A stretch of DNA of 64,000 bases from Daejeonia sp002484105 (GCF_051175565.1 NZ_CP195105.1:1612001-1676000); one strand, 5' to 3'; numbered from the stretch's first letter, positions 51,746-60,792 are shown. The notes: generated from the sequence alone by a model not told the origin. A program made the numbers and translations.

Positions 51746-52663
51746 TCACGACTTTTCTGGTTTTGGCTTCACAGGAAAATTGGAGCATACGATGGCAGCA
51801 AGAATCAGTGCCACCCCGATCCATCTTGTAAGCCCTACCGTCTCGTGGAGTATGAATGCCGATGAAAGCGTTGCAACAGGCAGTTCTGCCGCACTGAGAA
51901 TGGATCCGACCGGAATGCCTGTTTTGGGAATTCCCTTGGAGAAAAACAAGGGCGGGATCACCGTTCCCAATACTGCAAGCAGAATTCCCCAGCCATAAAG
52001 TCCGCCCAGCATGACTCCGTTGAACAGATACAGAGGCGGAAAGATAATCCAGTTGGCAATACATGATCCGGTAATCATCAGGGCGCTTTTTTTCAGTACC
52101 GGAAGTTCATTGCCGACTTTTCCGCTTGTCATGAGAAAAATGGCGTAGCAGAAAGCGGCCAGAAGTCCATATAGTATTCCCTCCAGATTGATTTCCACTT
52201 TTTGGTTCAGGATTCCGGCGGCAAGTACAGTACCCAAAAGTACAAGTACAAGCAGCCATAATTGTTTGCTGCCTGGTTTTTTTCGGAAGACAACCAGCTC
52301 AATCAGCATCGTTATCCAAAGGTATTGCATCAGCAGGATAATGGCTACGGATGCCGGAAGAAGCTTGACGCACTGATAGTAGAAAATACCTACTAATCCC
52401 GTAAAAATCCCTGCGAAAGAGACTTTCCACCAGGGTGTCGTCCTGAATTTTTCAGGATTGGCTTTACCGATCAGGCGGTTTTTCTTCCGGGAAAAAACAA
52501 AATAAAGAAGCCACAGGATGACCATTCCGAAGAACGCCTGTGAACCCGTAATTTCTCCTAAAGTGTAACCGTTTCTGTACGCAAATTTTACAATGGTAGA
52601 CAAAAATCCAAAGCTGGCAGCACCGGCGAAAACAAGAATTCCGCCTTTTAATTTTTCGTTCAT
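51746..52663 (-). CDS. DMT-superfamily (EamA) transporter
   Basis: A 305-residue permease with ten hydrophobic helices in two EamA repeats (starts GGILVFAGAASFGFLSTIVK; second repeat near LEGILYGLLAAFCYAIFLMT). Such proteins export amino acids or other small metabolites; the substrate is unknown. The start at 52663 is chosen because the longer frame runs through a structured leader that contains a terminator hairpin. The leader suggests metabolite- or RNA-level control. Confidence 0.88.
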   Translation of the reverse strand: MNEKLKGGILVFAGAASFGFLSTIVKFAYRNGYTLGEITGSQAFFGMVILWLLYFVFSRKKNRLIGKANPEKFRTTPWWKVSFAGIFTGLVGIFYYQCVKLLPASVAIILLMQYLWITMLIELVVFRKKPGSKQLWLLVLVLLGTVLAAGILNQKVEINLEGILYGLLAAFCYAIFLMTSGKVGNELPVLKKSALMITGSCIANWIIFPPLYLFNGVMLGGLYGWGILLAVLGTVIPPLFFSKGIPKTGIPVGSILSAAELPVATLSSAFILHETVGLTRWIGVALILAAIVCSNFPVKPKPEKS

Positions 52664-52786
52664 AAAGTTTTCATTTGTTGAGGGATACCCACAAAAAAAG
52701 AGGGCGTATCGGTTTCTGAAAACGGATACCCCCTCCTTTGTTTCTCGTTCGCTGGAGCTGGTGAAGTCTCCCGCGTTTTGGTGGTG
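52664..52786 (-). promoter_or_regulatory. Structured leader of the DMT transporter, candidate riboswitch/attenuator
   Basis: About 120 nt lie between the predicted transcription start and the ATG. Three short segments on the minus strand can pair with one another: GCGGGAG, then GCTCC, then GGAGGGG, the last being the 5' arm of the terminator. No ATG precedes the terminator, so a leader peptide is unlikely. It matches no riboswitch consensus I could recall. Confidence 0.5.
52693..52735 (-). terminator. Intrinsic terminator inside the DMT transporter leader
   Basis: On the minus strand GAGGG-GTATC-GTTT pairs with AAAC-GATAC-CCCTC, with two single mismatches and a TCAG loop, followed by T7. It lies 30 nt before the start codon, where it would stop transcription unless relieved. 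Confidence 0.8.
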
Positions 52787-52794
52787 CAAAATTA
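52787..52794 (-). promoter_or_regulatory. -7 box for the DMT transporter
   Basis: TAATTTTG on the minus strand fits TANNTTTG exactly and sits just upstream of the structured leader. Confidence 0.5.
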
Positions 52795-52847
52795 AAAATT
52801 TTTCTTCAATTCTGAAAATGTTGAGCCGAAAGACCGTGATTGCCGTT

Positions 52848-53405
52848 CTACAGGACTTTTAAATTGTTTTTCATGATTTCCCGGACTTCTTCATTGCTTG
52901 TGCACATCAGCCGTTCAAACCCCAGCAGGGAGATTTTTGCGCATACCTCAGCATCTGCACCGGCACGGTGATGGTTGAACTCGATATGATGTAATTCTGC
53001 AAGCGTTTTCAGCCCGTATTTCGGAAGGCCTTTCCATGATTTTTTGGCTATCTGTATGCTGCATAGGTAGTTCAGCCTTGGGCGGAAGAGTCCGTAATAT
53101 TCCAGGCAGCCGCGAAGTACTCCTGCATCAAAAGATGCATTATGCGCAATCATCAGATTGCCGTACATCATTTCCTCCGCTTCGTACCAGATTTCGTCAA
53201 ATGTGGGCGCATCGGCAACTTCTTCGGGGTGTATCCCATGCACCGCAACATTGAATCTGTTGAAATACGGGAAACTCGGCGGTTTGATGAGCCATGTTTT
53301 TGTTTCGGAAATCCTGCCGTTTTCCACCAGACAGATACCCATTTCACATGCAGAATTTTTCTCATGTGTCGCGGTTTCAAAATCAATGGCGCAGAAGTCA
53401 ATCAT
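52848..53405 (-). CDS. DnaQ-like 3'-5' exonuclease
   Basis: A 185-residue DEDDh exonuclease: CAIDFETAT (Asp8, Glu10), IAHNASFDAGVL (Asp), and HHRAGADAEVCA (His and final Asp). It resembles the epsilon proofreading subunit but without other domains, as in many accessory exonucleases for DNA or RNA. Its start overlaps the stop of the glycosyltransferase gene by ATGA. Confidence 0.9.
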   Translation of the reverse strand: MIDFCAIDFETATHEKNSACEMGICLVENGRISETKTWLIKPPSFPYFNRFNVAVHGIHPEEVADAPTFDEIWYEAEEMMYGNLMIAHNASFDAGVLRGCLEYYGLFRPRLNYLCSIQIAKKSWKGLPKYGLKTLAELHHIEFNHHRAGADAEVCAKISLLGFERLMCTSNEEVREIMKNNLKVL

Positions 53406-54367
53406 TTCAGATAATTTTTAAAAACAAGCCATTTTGCCTGGTCGTATTTTTCCGTCTGCACATTTCCCCGGCGGCGCCATGTTTCCGGTGCCATTGCATA
53501 AAACCCGAAATGGGCACGGACAACGGCCCAAAGATGCGGAAATCCCATTTTAATTCCGAAATAGATTCCTGCAGCACCATCCAGACAGAGCCGGAAAAAA
53601 ATCAGCCAGAGGAGCTTTGGGAACGGAAGGTTCTTTAGAAGTGTGGTCAGATTGTTACGGAAGTTGAGATAGGTTTTCTGCGGATTATTTTTATTTAATG
53701 TTCCCCCTCCCACATGATAAACTTTTGACTGGTAAGTATAATAAATTTTTTTGCCCGAATTGATGATTCTCCAGCAGAGATCGATTTCTTCCTGATGTGC
53801 AAAATATCTTTCGTCAAAACCATTCTGTTCCCGGAAAATTTCGGAACGGATGAAGAGGGCACATCCGGAAGCCCAGAAAATTTCGCAGATATCATCATAC
53901 TGTCCGTGGTCTTTCTCGATATGGTCGAAGATTCTTCCACGGCAGTAGGGATATCCGAGATTGTCCATCAAGCCACCGGCTGCTCCTGCAAATTCAAAAG
54001 AATCCCGGTGGGTGTAGGAGAGGATTTTGGGTTGTACCGCAGCAATTTCCGGATGTTTTTCAAAGAGATCAAGGATGGGAGTCGTCCAGTTTTCCGTTAC
54101 TTCCACATCCGAATTCAGAAGGCAGTAGATATCGGCTTCTATGGTTCTCAGTCCTTCGTTATAGCCTTTTGCAAAACCGAAATTTTCTTTGTTGATGACG
54201 ATTTTTACCTGCGGATAAAGATGTTGGAGAAAGAGAACAGAGTCGTCTGTTGACTGGTTGTCGATGACATAGATTTCTGCATTCCCGGAATAGGCGGTTA
54301 CTTGCGGCAGGAATTTCTCCAGCCAGCTTTTCCCGTTATAGTTGAGTATGGCGATGGCGGTTTTCAA
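53402..54367 (-). CDS. Glycosyltransferase family 2
   Basis: A 321-residue GT-A enzyme: AIAILNYNGKSWLEKFLP (nucleotide-binding start), VIDNQSTDDS, FGFAKGYNEGL, and the DxD-like LLNSDVEV. A C-terminal hydrophobic stretch (about 240-275) suggests membrane association. The layout resembles rhamnosyltransferase-type GT2 proteins of surface polysaccharide synthesis. It begins 3 nt after the acyltransferase gene. Confidence 0.9.
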   Translation of the reverse strand: MKTAIAILNYNGKSWLEKFLPQVTAYSGNAEIYVIDNQSTDDSVLFLQHLYPQVKIVINKENFGFAKGYNEGLRTIEADIYCLLNSDVEVTENWTTPILDLFEKHPEIAAVQPKILSYTHRDSFEFAGAAGGLMDNLGYPYCRGRIFDHIEKDHGQYDDICEIFWASGCALFIRSEIFREQNGFDERYFAHQEEIDLCWRIINSGKKIYYTYQSKVYHVGGGTLNKNNPQKTYLNFRNNLTTLLKNLPFPKLLWLIFFRLCLDGAAGIYFGIKMGFPHLWAVVRAHFGFYAMAPETWRRRGNVQTEKYDQAKWLVFKNYLK

Positions 54368-54370
54368 GGT

Positions 54371-55243
54371 TTAAATCATGTGTTTGATATGGTCGGCATA
54401 TTTCCAGCGCCGGTGAGACCACAGGTAGTTGGCAGGTCTTTTCCGGATGGTGTTTTCGAGATGGATATGGAATTTTCTAACTACTTCAAACGGCTCGAAT
54501 TTTTCGCCATCGGGATAGATGCGGTAATAATTTATCTGATAAAATCCGCGTTTTACTTTCTTCATTTCACAGTAAACAAATGCAAGATCCATGCGCGTGG
54601 AAATCTTATCGTATCCCACAAAAACAGGAGTTTTCTGGTTCAGAAAAACGGTTCCGGCATCTACATGAGCCTGCTTGGGCGACTGGTCGGCAATAAACAG
54701 ATATACCGAATTTCCGTCATTAGGGTTGCGCAGCATATGACGCATTACGTCCTTGGCTTCCAGAGAGTGGTTTCCGGATTTGTTGCGGATTTTAATCATC
54801 TGTTCTTCCCAGAACGTGTTGCGGATCTTGCGGTAGACAGGATAGCATTTGTCCTGCGGAAGAATGGGAGCCAGTGCGGTAATCCATTCCCAGTTGAAGA
54901 CGTGGCCCGCCAGCAGAATAATATTTTTGCCTTCCTCTTTTGCTTCCCGGAAGATATGCTGGTTGATGTGTTGCATCCGGACACGAAGTTCTGTTTCCGA
55001 TATGGATATGGCTTTCAGCGTTTCGACAATGTAGTCGGAGAAATTGCGGAAAAATTCTTTCTGAATCTTTTTGATGTCCTCATGGCTCTTTTCCGGAAAG
55101 GAGGCACTGATGTTTTCATACACCACTTTCTTGCGGTAGCCTACGAAATAGTAGTTGAGAACGAAAATAAGATCCGAAAACAGATACAGAATTTTCAGCG
55201 GCAACCTTGAGATCAGCTGTAAAATGAAGAGGAGAACTTTCAT
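54371..55243 (-). CDS. LpxL/LpxM-type lysophospholipid/lipid A acyltransferase
   Basis: A 290-residue protein with an N-terminal membrane anchor (about 1-35) and the HX4E acyltransferase motif in LAGHVFNWEWITAL (His at about 125). YVFIADQSPKQAHVDAGTVFLNQKTPVF-like sequence (YLFIADQSPKQAHVD) forms the second block. It transfers a secondary acyl chain to lipid A or a related lipid at the inner membrane. It is first in a tight operon with the glycosyltransferase. The start is placed at MKVLLFIL (55243). Confidence 0.88.
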   Translation of the reverse strand: MKVLLFILQLISRLPLKILYLFSDLIFVLNYYFVGYRKKVVYENISASFPEKSHEDIKKIQKEFFRNFSDYIVETLKAISISETELRVRMQHINQHIFREAKEEGKNIILLAGHVFNWEWITALAPILPQDKCYPVYRKIRNTFWEEQMIKIRNKSGNHSLEAKDVMRHMLRNPNDGNSVYLFIADQSPKQAHVDAGTVFLNQKTPVFVGYDKISTRMDLAFVYCEMKKVKRGFYQINYYRIYPDGEKFEPFEVVRKFHIHLENTIRKRPANYLWSHRRWKYADHIKHMI

Positions 55244-55329
55244 AAAGACTACAAATGTAGTAATAATTACGTTTTTTGGATTCTTTTTTGCCAGAACATG
55301 CTTATTTTTGAACCGTAAAATATCAGAAT

Positions 55330-55863
55330 ATGAAGAAAGTATTAGTAAAAACCGCTTTACTGGTGGGGATTCTGACAGCAGGTTTTTCGTTTGCACAGAG
55401 CAGCGGCGAACTTACTGCAGAACAGAAACAGCAGAAAGCCCTGGAGGAAAAAGCAAGTCTCCCGAAACCTTATCATCCGGAAGAAAATGCAGAGGAAAAA
55501 ATTGCAGAACTTGTAAAAACAGCCCGTAAAGAGCACAAAAATATTATGATCCAGGCGGGAGGCAACTGGTGTATCTGGTGCCTGAGGTTCAACCAGTTTG
55601 TGCAGACGACGCCTGAACTGAAAAAAATTGTAGAAGACAATTATTTGTATTATCATCTCAATTTTTCAAAAGAAAATAAGAACACCAAAATCTTTGCAGA
55701 ATATGGCAATCCGGGAGACCAGTATGGCTATCCTGTCTTTATTGTTCTGGACGAAAACGGAAAAATGATCCATGTGCAGGACAGCGCTGTGCTGGAAGAG
55801 GGCAGTGGCTACAGCAAAGATAAAGTGAAGGACTTCTTCGCAGCATGGGTACCCAAAAAATAA
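55330..55863 (+). CDS. Exported thioredoxin-fold protein
   Basis: A 177-residue protein. A signal peptide (about 1-22, ending FSFAQ) precedes a charged linker and a thioredoxin-like domain (about 55-175) with the active site WCIWC (Cys81, Cys84) and the cis-proline region YGYPVFIV. It resembles DUF255/thiol-disulfide 'thioredoxin family' proteins of the periplasm. Partners are not evident nearby. Confidence 0.9.
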   Translation: MKKVLVKTALLVGILTAGFSFAQSSGELTAEQKQQKALEEKASLPKPYHPEENAEEKIAELVKTARKEHKNIMIQAGGNWCIWCLRFNQFVQTTPELKKIVEDNYLYYHLNFSKENKNTKIFAEYGNPGDQYGYPVFIVLDENGKMIHVQDSAVLEEGSGYSKDKVKDFFAAWVPKK

Positions 55864-55868
55864 TGACA

Positions 55869-55892
55869 GTCCGGAAGTTGCTTCCGGGCTTT
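55869..55892. terminator. Intrinsic terminator after the thioredoxin-like gene
   Basis: AGTCCGGAAG pairs with CTTCCGGGCT around TTG and is followed by TTT. Confidence 0.7.
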
Positions 55893-56074
55893 TCGGAAAT
55901 GGTTGAGTTGTATCACTCAACGTTTTTATAGCTGTTGGTGACGCCGTATTTGCAGGTATAGCGGGCTAAATCAAAAACAGGAAGTGGAAAACAGACTTAA
56001 AAGAGCATCAAAATTCAGTAAAGAAAAGTTTTGAGAGGTATCATAAAAATTCTGGTAAAATTTCAGATCCTCTC

Positions 56075-57436
56075 TTACAAGAGTTTTTTCAGCCAGCGGA
56101 ATTTGTTTTCCGTATAAGGTGGATATTTCAGCATTGGCTCTCCCCATGTAGCACGCTCCAGAACGGCTTTGGGGTGAGAAAAACATTCGAAACCAAATTT
56201 TCCGTGATAGTTTCCTGTTCCGGAAAAACCGACTCCGCCAAACGGTAGGTTTCCGTTGCTGATATGCATCAGGACATCATTGATACAGCCTCCGCCAAAG
56301 GAAAGTGTATTGCGGAAAAGCTCCTTTTCGGATTTGTTACCGGTGAAAATGTAAGCGGACAGCGGCTTTTCGCGTTCCAGAATTTCATCAAAGGTTTCGT
56401 AGAGATCAGTATAGGTGAGGACGGGTAGGAGAGGGCCGAAAATTTCCTCCTGCATTACCGGATCGCTCCATTCTGCAGGATAGATCAGCGTTGGGGCGAT
56501 ATAATTTTTCTCCGCTGCCACGGTACCGCCGTAATAGATTTTTTCAGGCTGCAGAAGGCGGGTGAGCCGCTCAAAATTTTTTGCGTTAATAATACGTACA
56601 TAATGGCTGCTTCCTGCTGTATAGCAGAATTTTTCTATATATAATTTCAGTTTTTCAAGGAGCCGGCTACGAATGCTTTCGTGAACATAAATATAATCAG
56701 GAGCAATACAGGTTTGGCCGGCATTCAGAAATTTTCCCCAGACGATCCTGCGGGCTGCAACATCAATATCGGCATGTTGTGTGACAAAAACAGGCGATTT
56801 GCCCCCAAGTTCCAACGTTACGGGAACAAGATTTCGAGCGGCGGCTTCGTAAACGATTTTTCCCACCCGCGTACTTCCCGTAAAGAATATTTTGTCAAAA
56901 CGGAGTTTCAGGAGTTCCGTCGTTTCCTCAACGCCACCCCGGATGACATGGACATAGCGGTCTGCGAAATTTTCATTGATGATTTTTTCGAGTGCGAGCA
57001 TTGTATGCTGCGGGATTTCGCTGGGTTTCACAATACAGCAGTTTCCTGAAGCCATTGCGGCCACAAGCGGCGAAAGTGTAAGCTGGTACGGATAATTCCA
57101 GGCACCAATAATCAGGATACAGCCCAAAGGCTCGTAGATGATGCGGCTTTTCCCCGGCAGGTTCGGCAGGTTGGTAGATACTTTTTCCGGACGGGAAAGC
57201 CTGTGGAGGTTTTTCAGGAAATAATCGATTTCGTTGTAGACAAAAGCTATTTCTGTAAGATAGGTTTCCGTTTCTGATTTTCCAAAATCCTTGTAGATCG
57301 CTTCATATAAGAGCTTTTCATTCTGCTGGATTATTGTTTTCAGTTTCAGGAGCTTTTCTTTGCGGTATTCGACGGTTTTGGTCTGCTGGGTCAGAAAAAA
57401 TTCTCTCTGTACCTGTAATAATCTGCTGTAATTCAT
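56075..57436 (-). CDS. Aldehyde dehydrogenase
   Basis: A 453-residue NAD(P)-dependent enzyme of the class-3/short-N-terminal type. It has CILIIGAWNYPYQLTLSPLV, the catalytic Glu in VTLELGGKSPVFV and the nucleophile Cys243 in NAGQTCIAPDYI; near the C-terminus, LPFGGVGFSGTGNYHGKFGF. It oxidises fatty or aromatic aldehydes to acids. It is divergent from an SDR gene with 59 nt between the starts, so a shared regulatory region is likely. Confidence 0.93.
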   Translation of the reverse strand: MNYSRLLQVQREFFLTQQTKTVEYRKEKLLKLKTIIQQNEKLLYEAIYKDFGKSETETYLTEIAFVYNEIDYFLKNLHRLSRPEKVSTNLPNLPGKSRIIYEPLGCILIIGAWNYPYQLTLSPLVAAMASGNCCIVKPSEIPQHTMLALEKIINENFADRYVHVIRGGVEETTELLKLRFDKIFFTGSTRVGKIVYEAAARNLVPVTLELGGKSPVFVTQHADIDVAARRIVWGKFLNAGQTCIAPDYIYVHESIRSRLLEKLKLYIEKFCYTAGSSHYVRIINAKNFERLTRLLQPEKIYYGGTVAAEKNYIAPTLIYPAEWSDPVMQEEIFGPLLPVLTYTDLYETFDEILEREKPLSAYIFTGNKSEKELFRNTLSFGGGCINDVLMHISNGNLPFGGVGFSGTGNYHGKFGFECFSHPKAVLERATWGEPMLKYPPYTENKFRWLKKLL

Positions 57437-57495
57437 TATCTTGGTTTTTCGGAAATCCGTTACTTACAAATCTAACCAATAATATCATAACCTGC

Positions 57496-58308
57496 ATGGA
57501 TTTTAAAGACAAAACTGTACTGATCACCGGTGGCTGTTCGGGAATCGGAAAAATAATGGCTCGCAAAGCACTGGAACGGGGTGTGGCAAAACTCATCATT
57601 CTTGATATTGATGAAAAAGGACTGTCTGTTCTTAAACAAGAATTTTTAACTTATAAGATCCCCGTAATCGGATTTTGTACGGATCTTTCCAGCGAAGAAG
57701 CGGTTCTTCATACCGTGTCACAGATGAGTTCGGAAGGGTTGGCTCCTGATATTCTGATCAATAATGCCGGGGTGGTTACAGGTAAGTTTTTTCATGAACA
57801 TTCCCACGCAGAAATTGAGCGCAACATACGGGTGAACAGTCTCGCACCTATGCATCTGACGAGGGCGCTGCTACCGGGGATGATGAGCCGGAACAGAGGC
57901 GCTGTCTGTACGATTTCATCCTTGGCAGGATTGGTGTCCAACCCGAAAATGTCGGTATATGCAGCTTCCAAATGGGCGGCTTTCGGATGGAGTGACAGTG
58001 TACGCCTGGAAATGGTACGCCTGGAAAAGGATATTTCTTTTACGTCTGTGCTTCCTTATTATATCAGTACAGGAATGTTTTCGGGAGTACGTTCCGGGCT
58101 GATTCCCATTCTTAATCCGGAAAAAACCGCCGAAAAAATTATGCGCTCCATCGAAAAAGGCACCAAAATCGTGGCTTTGCCTTTGCCCTACTGGTTTGTA
58201 CGACTCGCTCAGGGAATACTTCCTCTTGCCGTATATGACTGGACGATGGAGCATATTCTTGGTATTTATCATACTATGGACAATTTCCGCGGCAGGGAAA
58301 AACTGTAA
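57496..58308 (+). CDS. Short-chain dehydrogenase/reductase
   Basis: A 270-residue Rossmann oxidoreductase with TGGCSGIG (residues 10-17), NNAG near 94, the catalytic Ser and YAASK (Tyr at about 155, Lys at 159), and a C-terminal hydrophobic helix WFVRLAQGILPLAVYDW. It resembles membrane-associated retinol- or 3-ketosphinganine-type SDRs. The start at 57496 lies just after the divergent ALDH promoter region. The longer frame overlaps ALDH and is rejected. Confidence 0.9.
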   Translation: MDFKDKTVLITGGCSGIGKIMARKALERGVAKLIILDIDEKGLSVLKQEFLTYKIPVIGFCTDLSSEEAVLHTVSQMSSEGLAPDILINNAGVVTGKFFHEHSHAEIERNIRVNSLAPMHLTRALLPGMMSRNRGAVCTISSLAGLVSNPKMSVYAASKWAAFGWSDSVRLEMVRLEKDISFTSVLPYYISTGMFSGVRSGLIPILNPEKTAEKIMRSIEKGTKIVALPLPYWFVRLAQGILPLAVYDWTMEHILGIYHTMDNFRGREKL

Positions 58309-58407
58309 ATGACGATCTGATATTATATCCAAAACTGTTTTTCTGAGATACAGAAGTTATCATAAGCCTTTCGAACAAGAGCTCTCTAAAATATCTTTGG
58401 TGGTGAT
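58309..58407. other. Junction sequence before the IS relic
   Basis: About 100 nt with no gene. The last bases (AAAATATCTTTGG) look like the upstream IS-A transposase sequence after a small internal deletion. Confidence 0.3.
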
Positions 58408-58529
58408 TTTTTGTCGGACAGCCGAATTAAAGAGGTGATTAAAAAGCAGGTAAAAATCTTTGATAGCACTGCAGTCAGCTTGTTTAAACATATTTTGGAT
58501 GGCGCTGGATGGAATCCGAAAACAGGCAA
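58408..58529 (+). pseudogene. Fragment of an IS-A-like (IS4) transposase
   Basis: About 40 codons read LSDSRIKEVIKKQVKIFDST, then AVSLFKHILDGAGWNPKTG. They match residues of the IS-A transposase nearly one for one (LSDSRIKEVIKKQVKIFDST, TISLFKDILEGVGRNPKTG). Both ends are missing. It is therefore a third trace of this IS family in the window. Confidence 0.82.
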
Positions 58530-58657
58530 CAGTACTTTCTTACATGGGTGTTTTCCTATATCTGAGGCTGATGTTTCTGGTATGCATTTCCTTTATGATG
58601 ATGGTAAAGCAGAAAAAAGGAAGAGAGCCCATCGACGTCAGTGAAGTCATGCATTAA
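58526..58657 (+). pseudogene. C-terminal tail of a membrane transporter
   Basis: In another frame, 43 codons read TVLSYMGVFLYLRLMFLVCI, SFMMMVKQKKG and REPIDVSEVMH then stop. One transmembrane helix plus a charged tail resembles the end of a DHA2-type MFS permease. The main part of the gene is absent, and the join to the IS fragment is direct. The family call is a guess. Confidence 0.4.
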
Positions 58658-58713
58658 GCGCAAGCGGTACTTTTGTTTTAAAAGAGAGAAATTTGGTTAA
58701 GATTTCCTGCATA

Positions 58714-59613
58714 CTACCATTTCTTCTTTCGGAAATAGATGAAGGTAACCACCACAATGAAACCCATCAGCCCAAGTGTTCCGTAGTAACCATACTTGTG
58801 GTGCAGTTCCGGCATAAAATCGAAATTCATGCCGTAGATGCCCGCAATAAAGGTAATCGGCAGAAAGTAGACAGAATACATAGCGAGGAGTTTCATTACC
58901 TGATTGGCTTTCTGGTCGGATAGCGCAAGAAACATAGACAGCAGATTGGTAATCTGTATATTAAGGTGGTCAAAATCGGCGATAACATCCTTGTATTTGT
59001 CCGAAAGATCGGTGTACTGTGCATCGGAAATTTTCAGAATTTTATAATGGCTTACCCAGTCGGAGGAGACGTTCAGGATACGGTAGTTCAGTCCTGCCAT
59101 GCGTTTCAGCTTATAGAGACGTTTGATTTGGTTGCTTTTGTTGGTATCGTTCAGGAAGATGTCGTTTTCCATTCTGTCCAGTAGTTCCAGAAGGCGGATG
59201 CTTTCGTCGTCGAAAGTTTTCAGGACACGGATGGCAATATTCAGAGCGATAAGGTCGGGAGTGAGTGCTTTTTTCTCATTTTTAAGTTTTTCCCGGTAGC
59301 CGGAGATACTTTTGGTGGGCATCCTGTGTATGGTAATAATAGCACTGCCAAGTATGAAAATCCCGATTTTGGTACTTACATCGCTGATGGTGTTCAGGCT
59401 TTTGCGTTCGGTTTCTGTATTCTCGCGCATCAGGTAGAAGTGGACGCCTTCTTCCTCCTCATATTTCGGAAGATGGTTGGCATCCGTAGTGTCTTCCAGC
59501 ATCAGACTGTTGATATGAAACTCGTTATGAAGATACATCAGATCGTCCGGAGTAGCGTTTTCACAGTCAATCCACCGGCAGTTTTCATTCTGATAGAGTG
59601 TTGTTACGGGCAT
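58714..59613 (-). CDS. corA: CorA-family magnesium/cobalt transporter
   Basis: A 299-residue protein. A large N-terminal cytoplasmic domain is followed by two C-terminal transmembrane helices. The selectivity motif GMN is in FIAGIYGMNFDFMPE, with the usual acidic loop after it and a basic tail (FRKKKW). It moves Mg2+ (or Co2+/Ni2+) into the cell as a pentamer. Confidence 0.94.
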   Translation of the reverse strand: MPVTTLYQNENCRWIDCENATPDDLMYLHNEFHINSLMLEDTTDANHLPKYEEEEGVHFYLMRENTETERKSLNTISDVSTKIGIFILGSAIITIHRMPTKSISGYREKLKNEKKALTPDLIALNIAIRVLKTFDDESIRLLELLDRMENDIFLNDTNKSNQIKRLYKLKRMAGLNYRILNVSSDWVSHYKILKISDAQYTDLSDKYKDVIADFDHLNIQITNLLSMFLALSDQKANQVMKLLAMYSVYFLPITFIAGIYGMNFDFMPELHHKYGYYGTLGLMGFIVVVTFIYFRKKKW

Positions 59614-59708
59614 ATATCTTTTTTAATAAATCAAAAGTACAGAAGATTTTCAAAGTATTGGACCTTGGTTTCAAAATAAAAAAGTTTTTCTGTGTATAAA
59701 ATATCAGA

Positions 59709-59716
59709 TATATTTG
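59709..59716 (+). promoter_or_regulatory. -7 box for fabH
   Basis: TATATTTG fits TANNTTTG and ends 20 nt before the fabH ATG. Confidence 0.45.
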
Positions 59717-59736
59717 CCGGAAATTTTCTTAAAAAT

Positions 59737-60759
59737 ATGACAAAGAGTATTATAAAAGGTATCGGTCATTATGTTCCGGAACAGGTTGTAACCAATGATG
59801 ATCTGGCCAGGCTGATGACCACCAGTGACGAATGGATTACAGAAAGGACGGGGATTAAGGAACGTCATTTCCGCCAAAACAGAACCGACAGTGAGGAGGC
59901 TACGGCATATCTCGGCTTCAGAGCGGCAGAGAAAGCCCTTGCCAATGCAGGACTTGGGGCCAAAGATATCGACTACATTGTTTTTGCAACACTTTCGCCC
60001 GATTATTATTTCCCGGGATGTGGTGTTATCCTGCAGAATTTGCTGGGGTGCGATACCATTGGTGCACTGGATGTCCGCAATCAGTGTTCGGGATTCATTT
60101 ATGCACTCAGTGTGGCCAATGCTTTCATCAAATCGGGAGTATACAGAAATATTCTTGTGGTAGGTGCAGAAATCCACTCTTTCGGTCTTGATTTTTCCGA
60201 TGAAGGGCGGGGCGTATCGGTGATTTTTGGTGACGGGGCAGGCGCTGTGGTGCTTTCGGCAACAGAAGAGGTGGCTTCGGGTGATATTCTTGCGGTAAAT
60301 ATGCATTCGGAAGGGAAATATGCGGAAGAGCTTTCTGTGAAGTTTCCAGGTACAAAGCTGGGGTGGAGTGACAGGTTGCTGGATGATCCGAAGGCAATAG
60401 GCAGGAAAGATCTCTATCCATATATGAACGGAAATTATGTCTTCAAACATGCTGTCTCCCGTTTCCCTGAAACCATGAAGGAAGCTCTGGAAAAGGCAGG
60501 GAAAACGGTGGAAGATCTGGATATGTTTATCCCGCATCAGGCAAACCTGAGAATTTCACAGTTTGTACAGCAGCATTTCGGGCTTCCCGACCATAAAGTA
60601 TTCAACAATATCCAGAAATACGGAAATACTACCGCGGCATCTATCCCTCTGGCATTAAGCGAGGCTATAGAACAGGGCAAAGTAAAACGCGGCGATCTGG
60701 TGCTGCTCTCTGCTTTCGGAAGTGGTTTTACCTGGGGCAGTGTGCTGTTTGAATATTAA
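59737..60759 (+). CDS. fabH: 3-oxoacyl-ACP synthase III (FabH)
   Basis: A 340-residue condensing enzyme with catalytic Cys117 in VRNQCSGFIYAL, His in FIPHQANLRIS and Asn in YGNTTAASIPLAL. It starts fatty-acid synthesis by condensing an acyl-CoA primer with malonyl-ACP. The GSGFTWGSVLFEY end is typical. The start at 59737 is preferred to the upstream Met at 59692, which lies before the -7 box. It is not in a fab operon here, so it may be one of several FabH copies, as is common in makers of branched-chain fatty acids. Confidence 0.93.
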   Translation: MTKSIIKGIGHYVPEQVVTNDDLARLMTTSDEWITERTGIKERHFRQNRTDSEEATAYLGFRAAEKALANAGLGAKDIDYIVFATLSPDYYFPGCGVILQNLLGCDTIGALDVRNQCSGFIYALSVANAFIKSGVYRNILVVGAEIHSFGLDFSDEGRGVSVIFGDGAGAVVLSATEEVASGDILAVNMHSEGKYAEELSVKFPGTKLGWSDRLLDDPKAIGRKDLYPYMNGNYVFKHAVSRFPETMKEALEKAGKTVEDLDMFIPHQANLRISQFVQQHFGLPDHKVFNNIQKYGNTTAASIPLALSEAIEQGKVKRGDLVLLSAFGSGFTWGSVLFEY

Positions 60760-60792
60760 ACATAATATACTTCTGAGTTTTCATGTATGATC

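Noticed and set aside
54302..55210. 302-codon plus-strand open frame
   Set aside because: It overlaps the lipid A-type acyltransferase and glycosyltransferase genes in antisense and has no motif of its own.
57334..57495. 54-codon N-terminal extension of the SDR
   Set aside because: It overlaps the divergent aldehyde dehydrogenase start and lacks SDR features. The Rossmann motif begins right after the Met at 57496.
59704..60537. 277-codon minus-strand open frame
   Set aside because: It is antisense to fabH, where the catalytic triad is intact on the plus strand.
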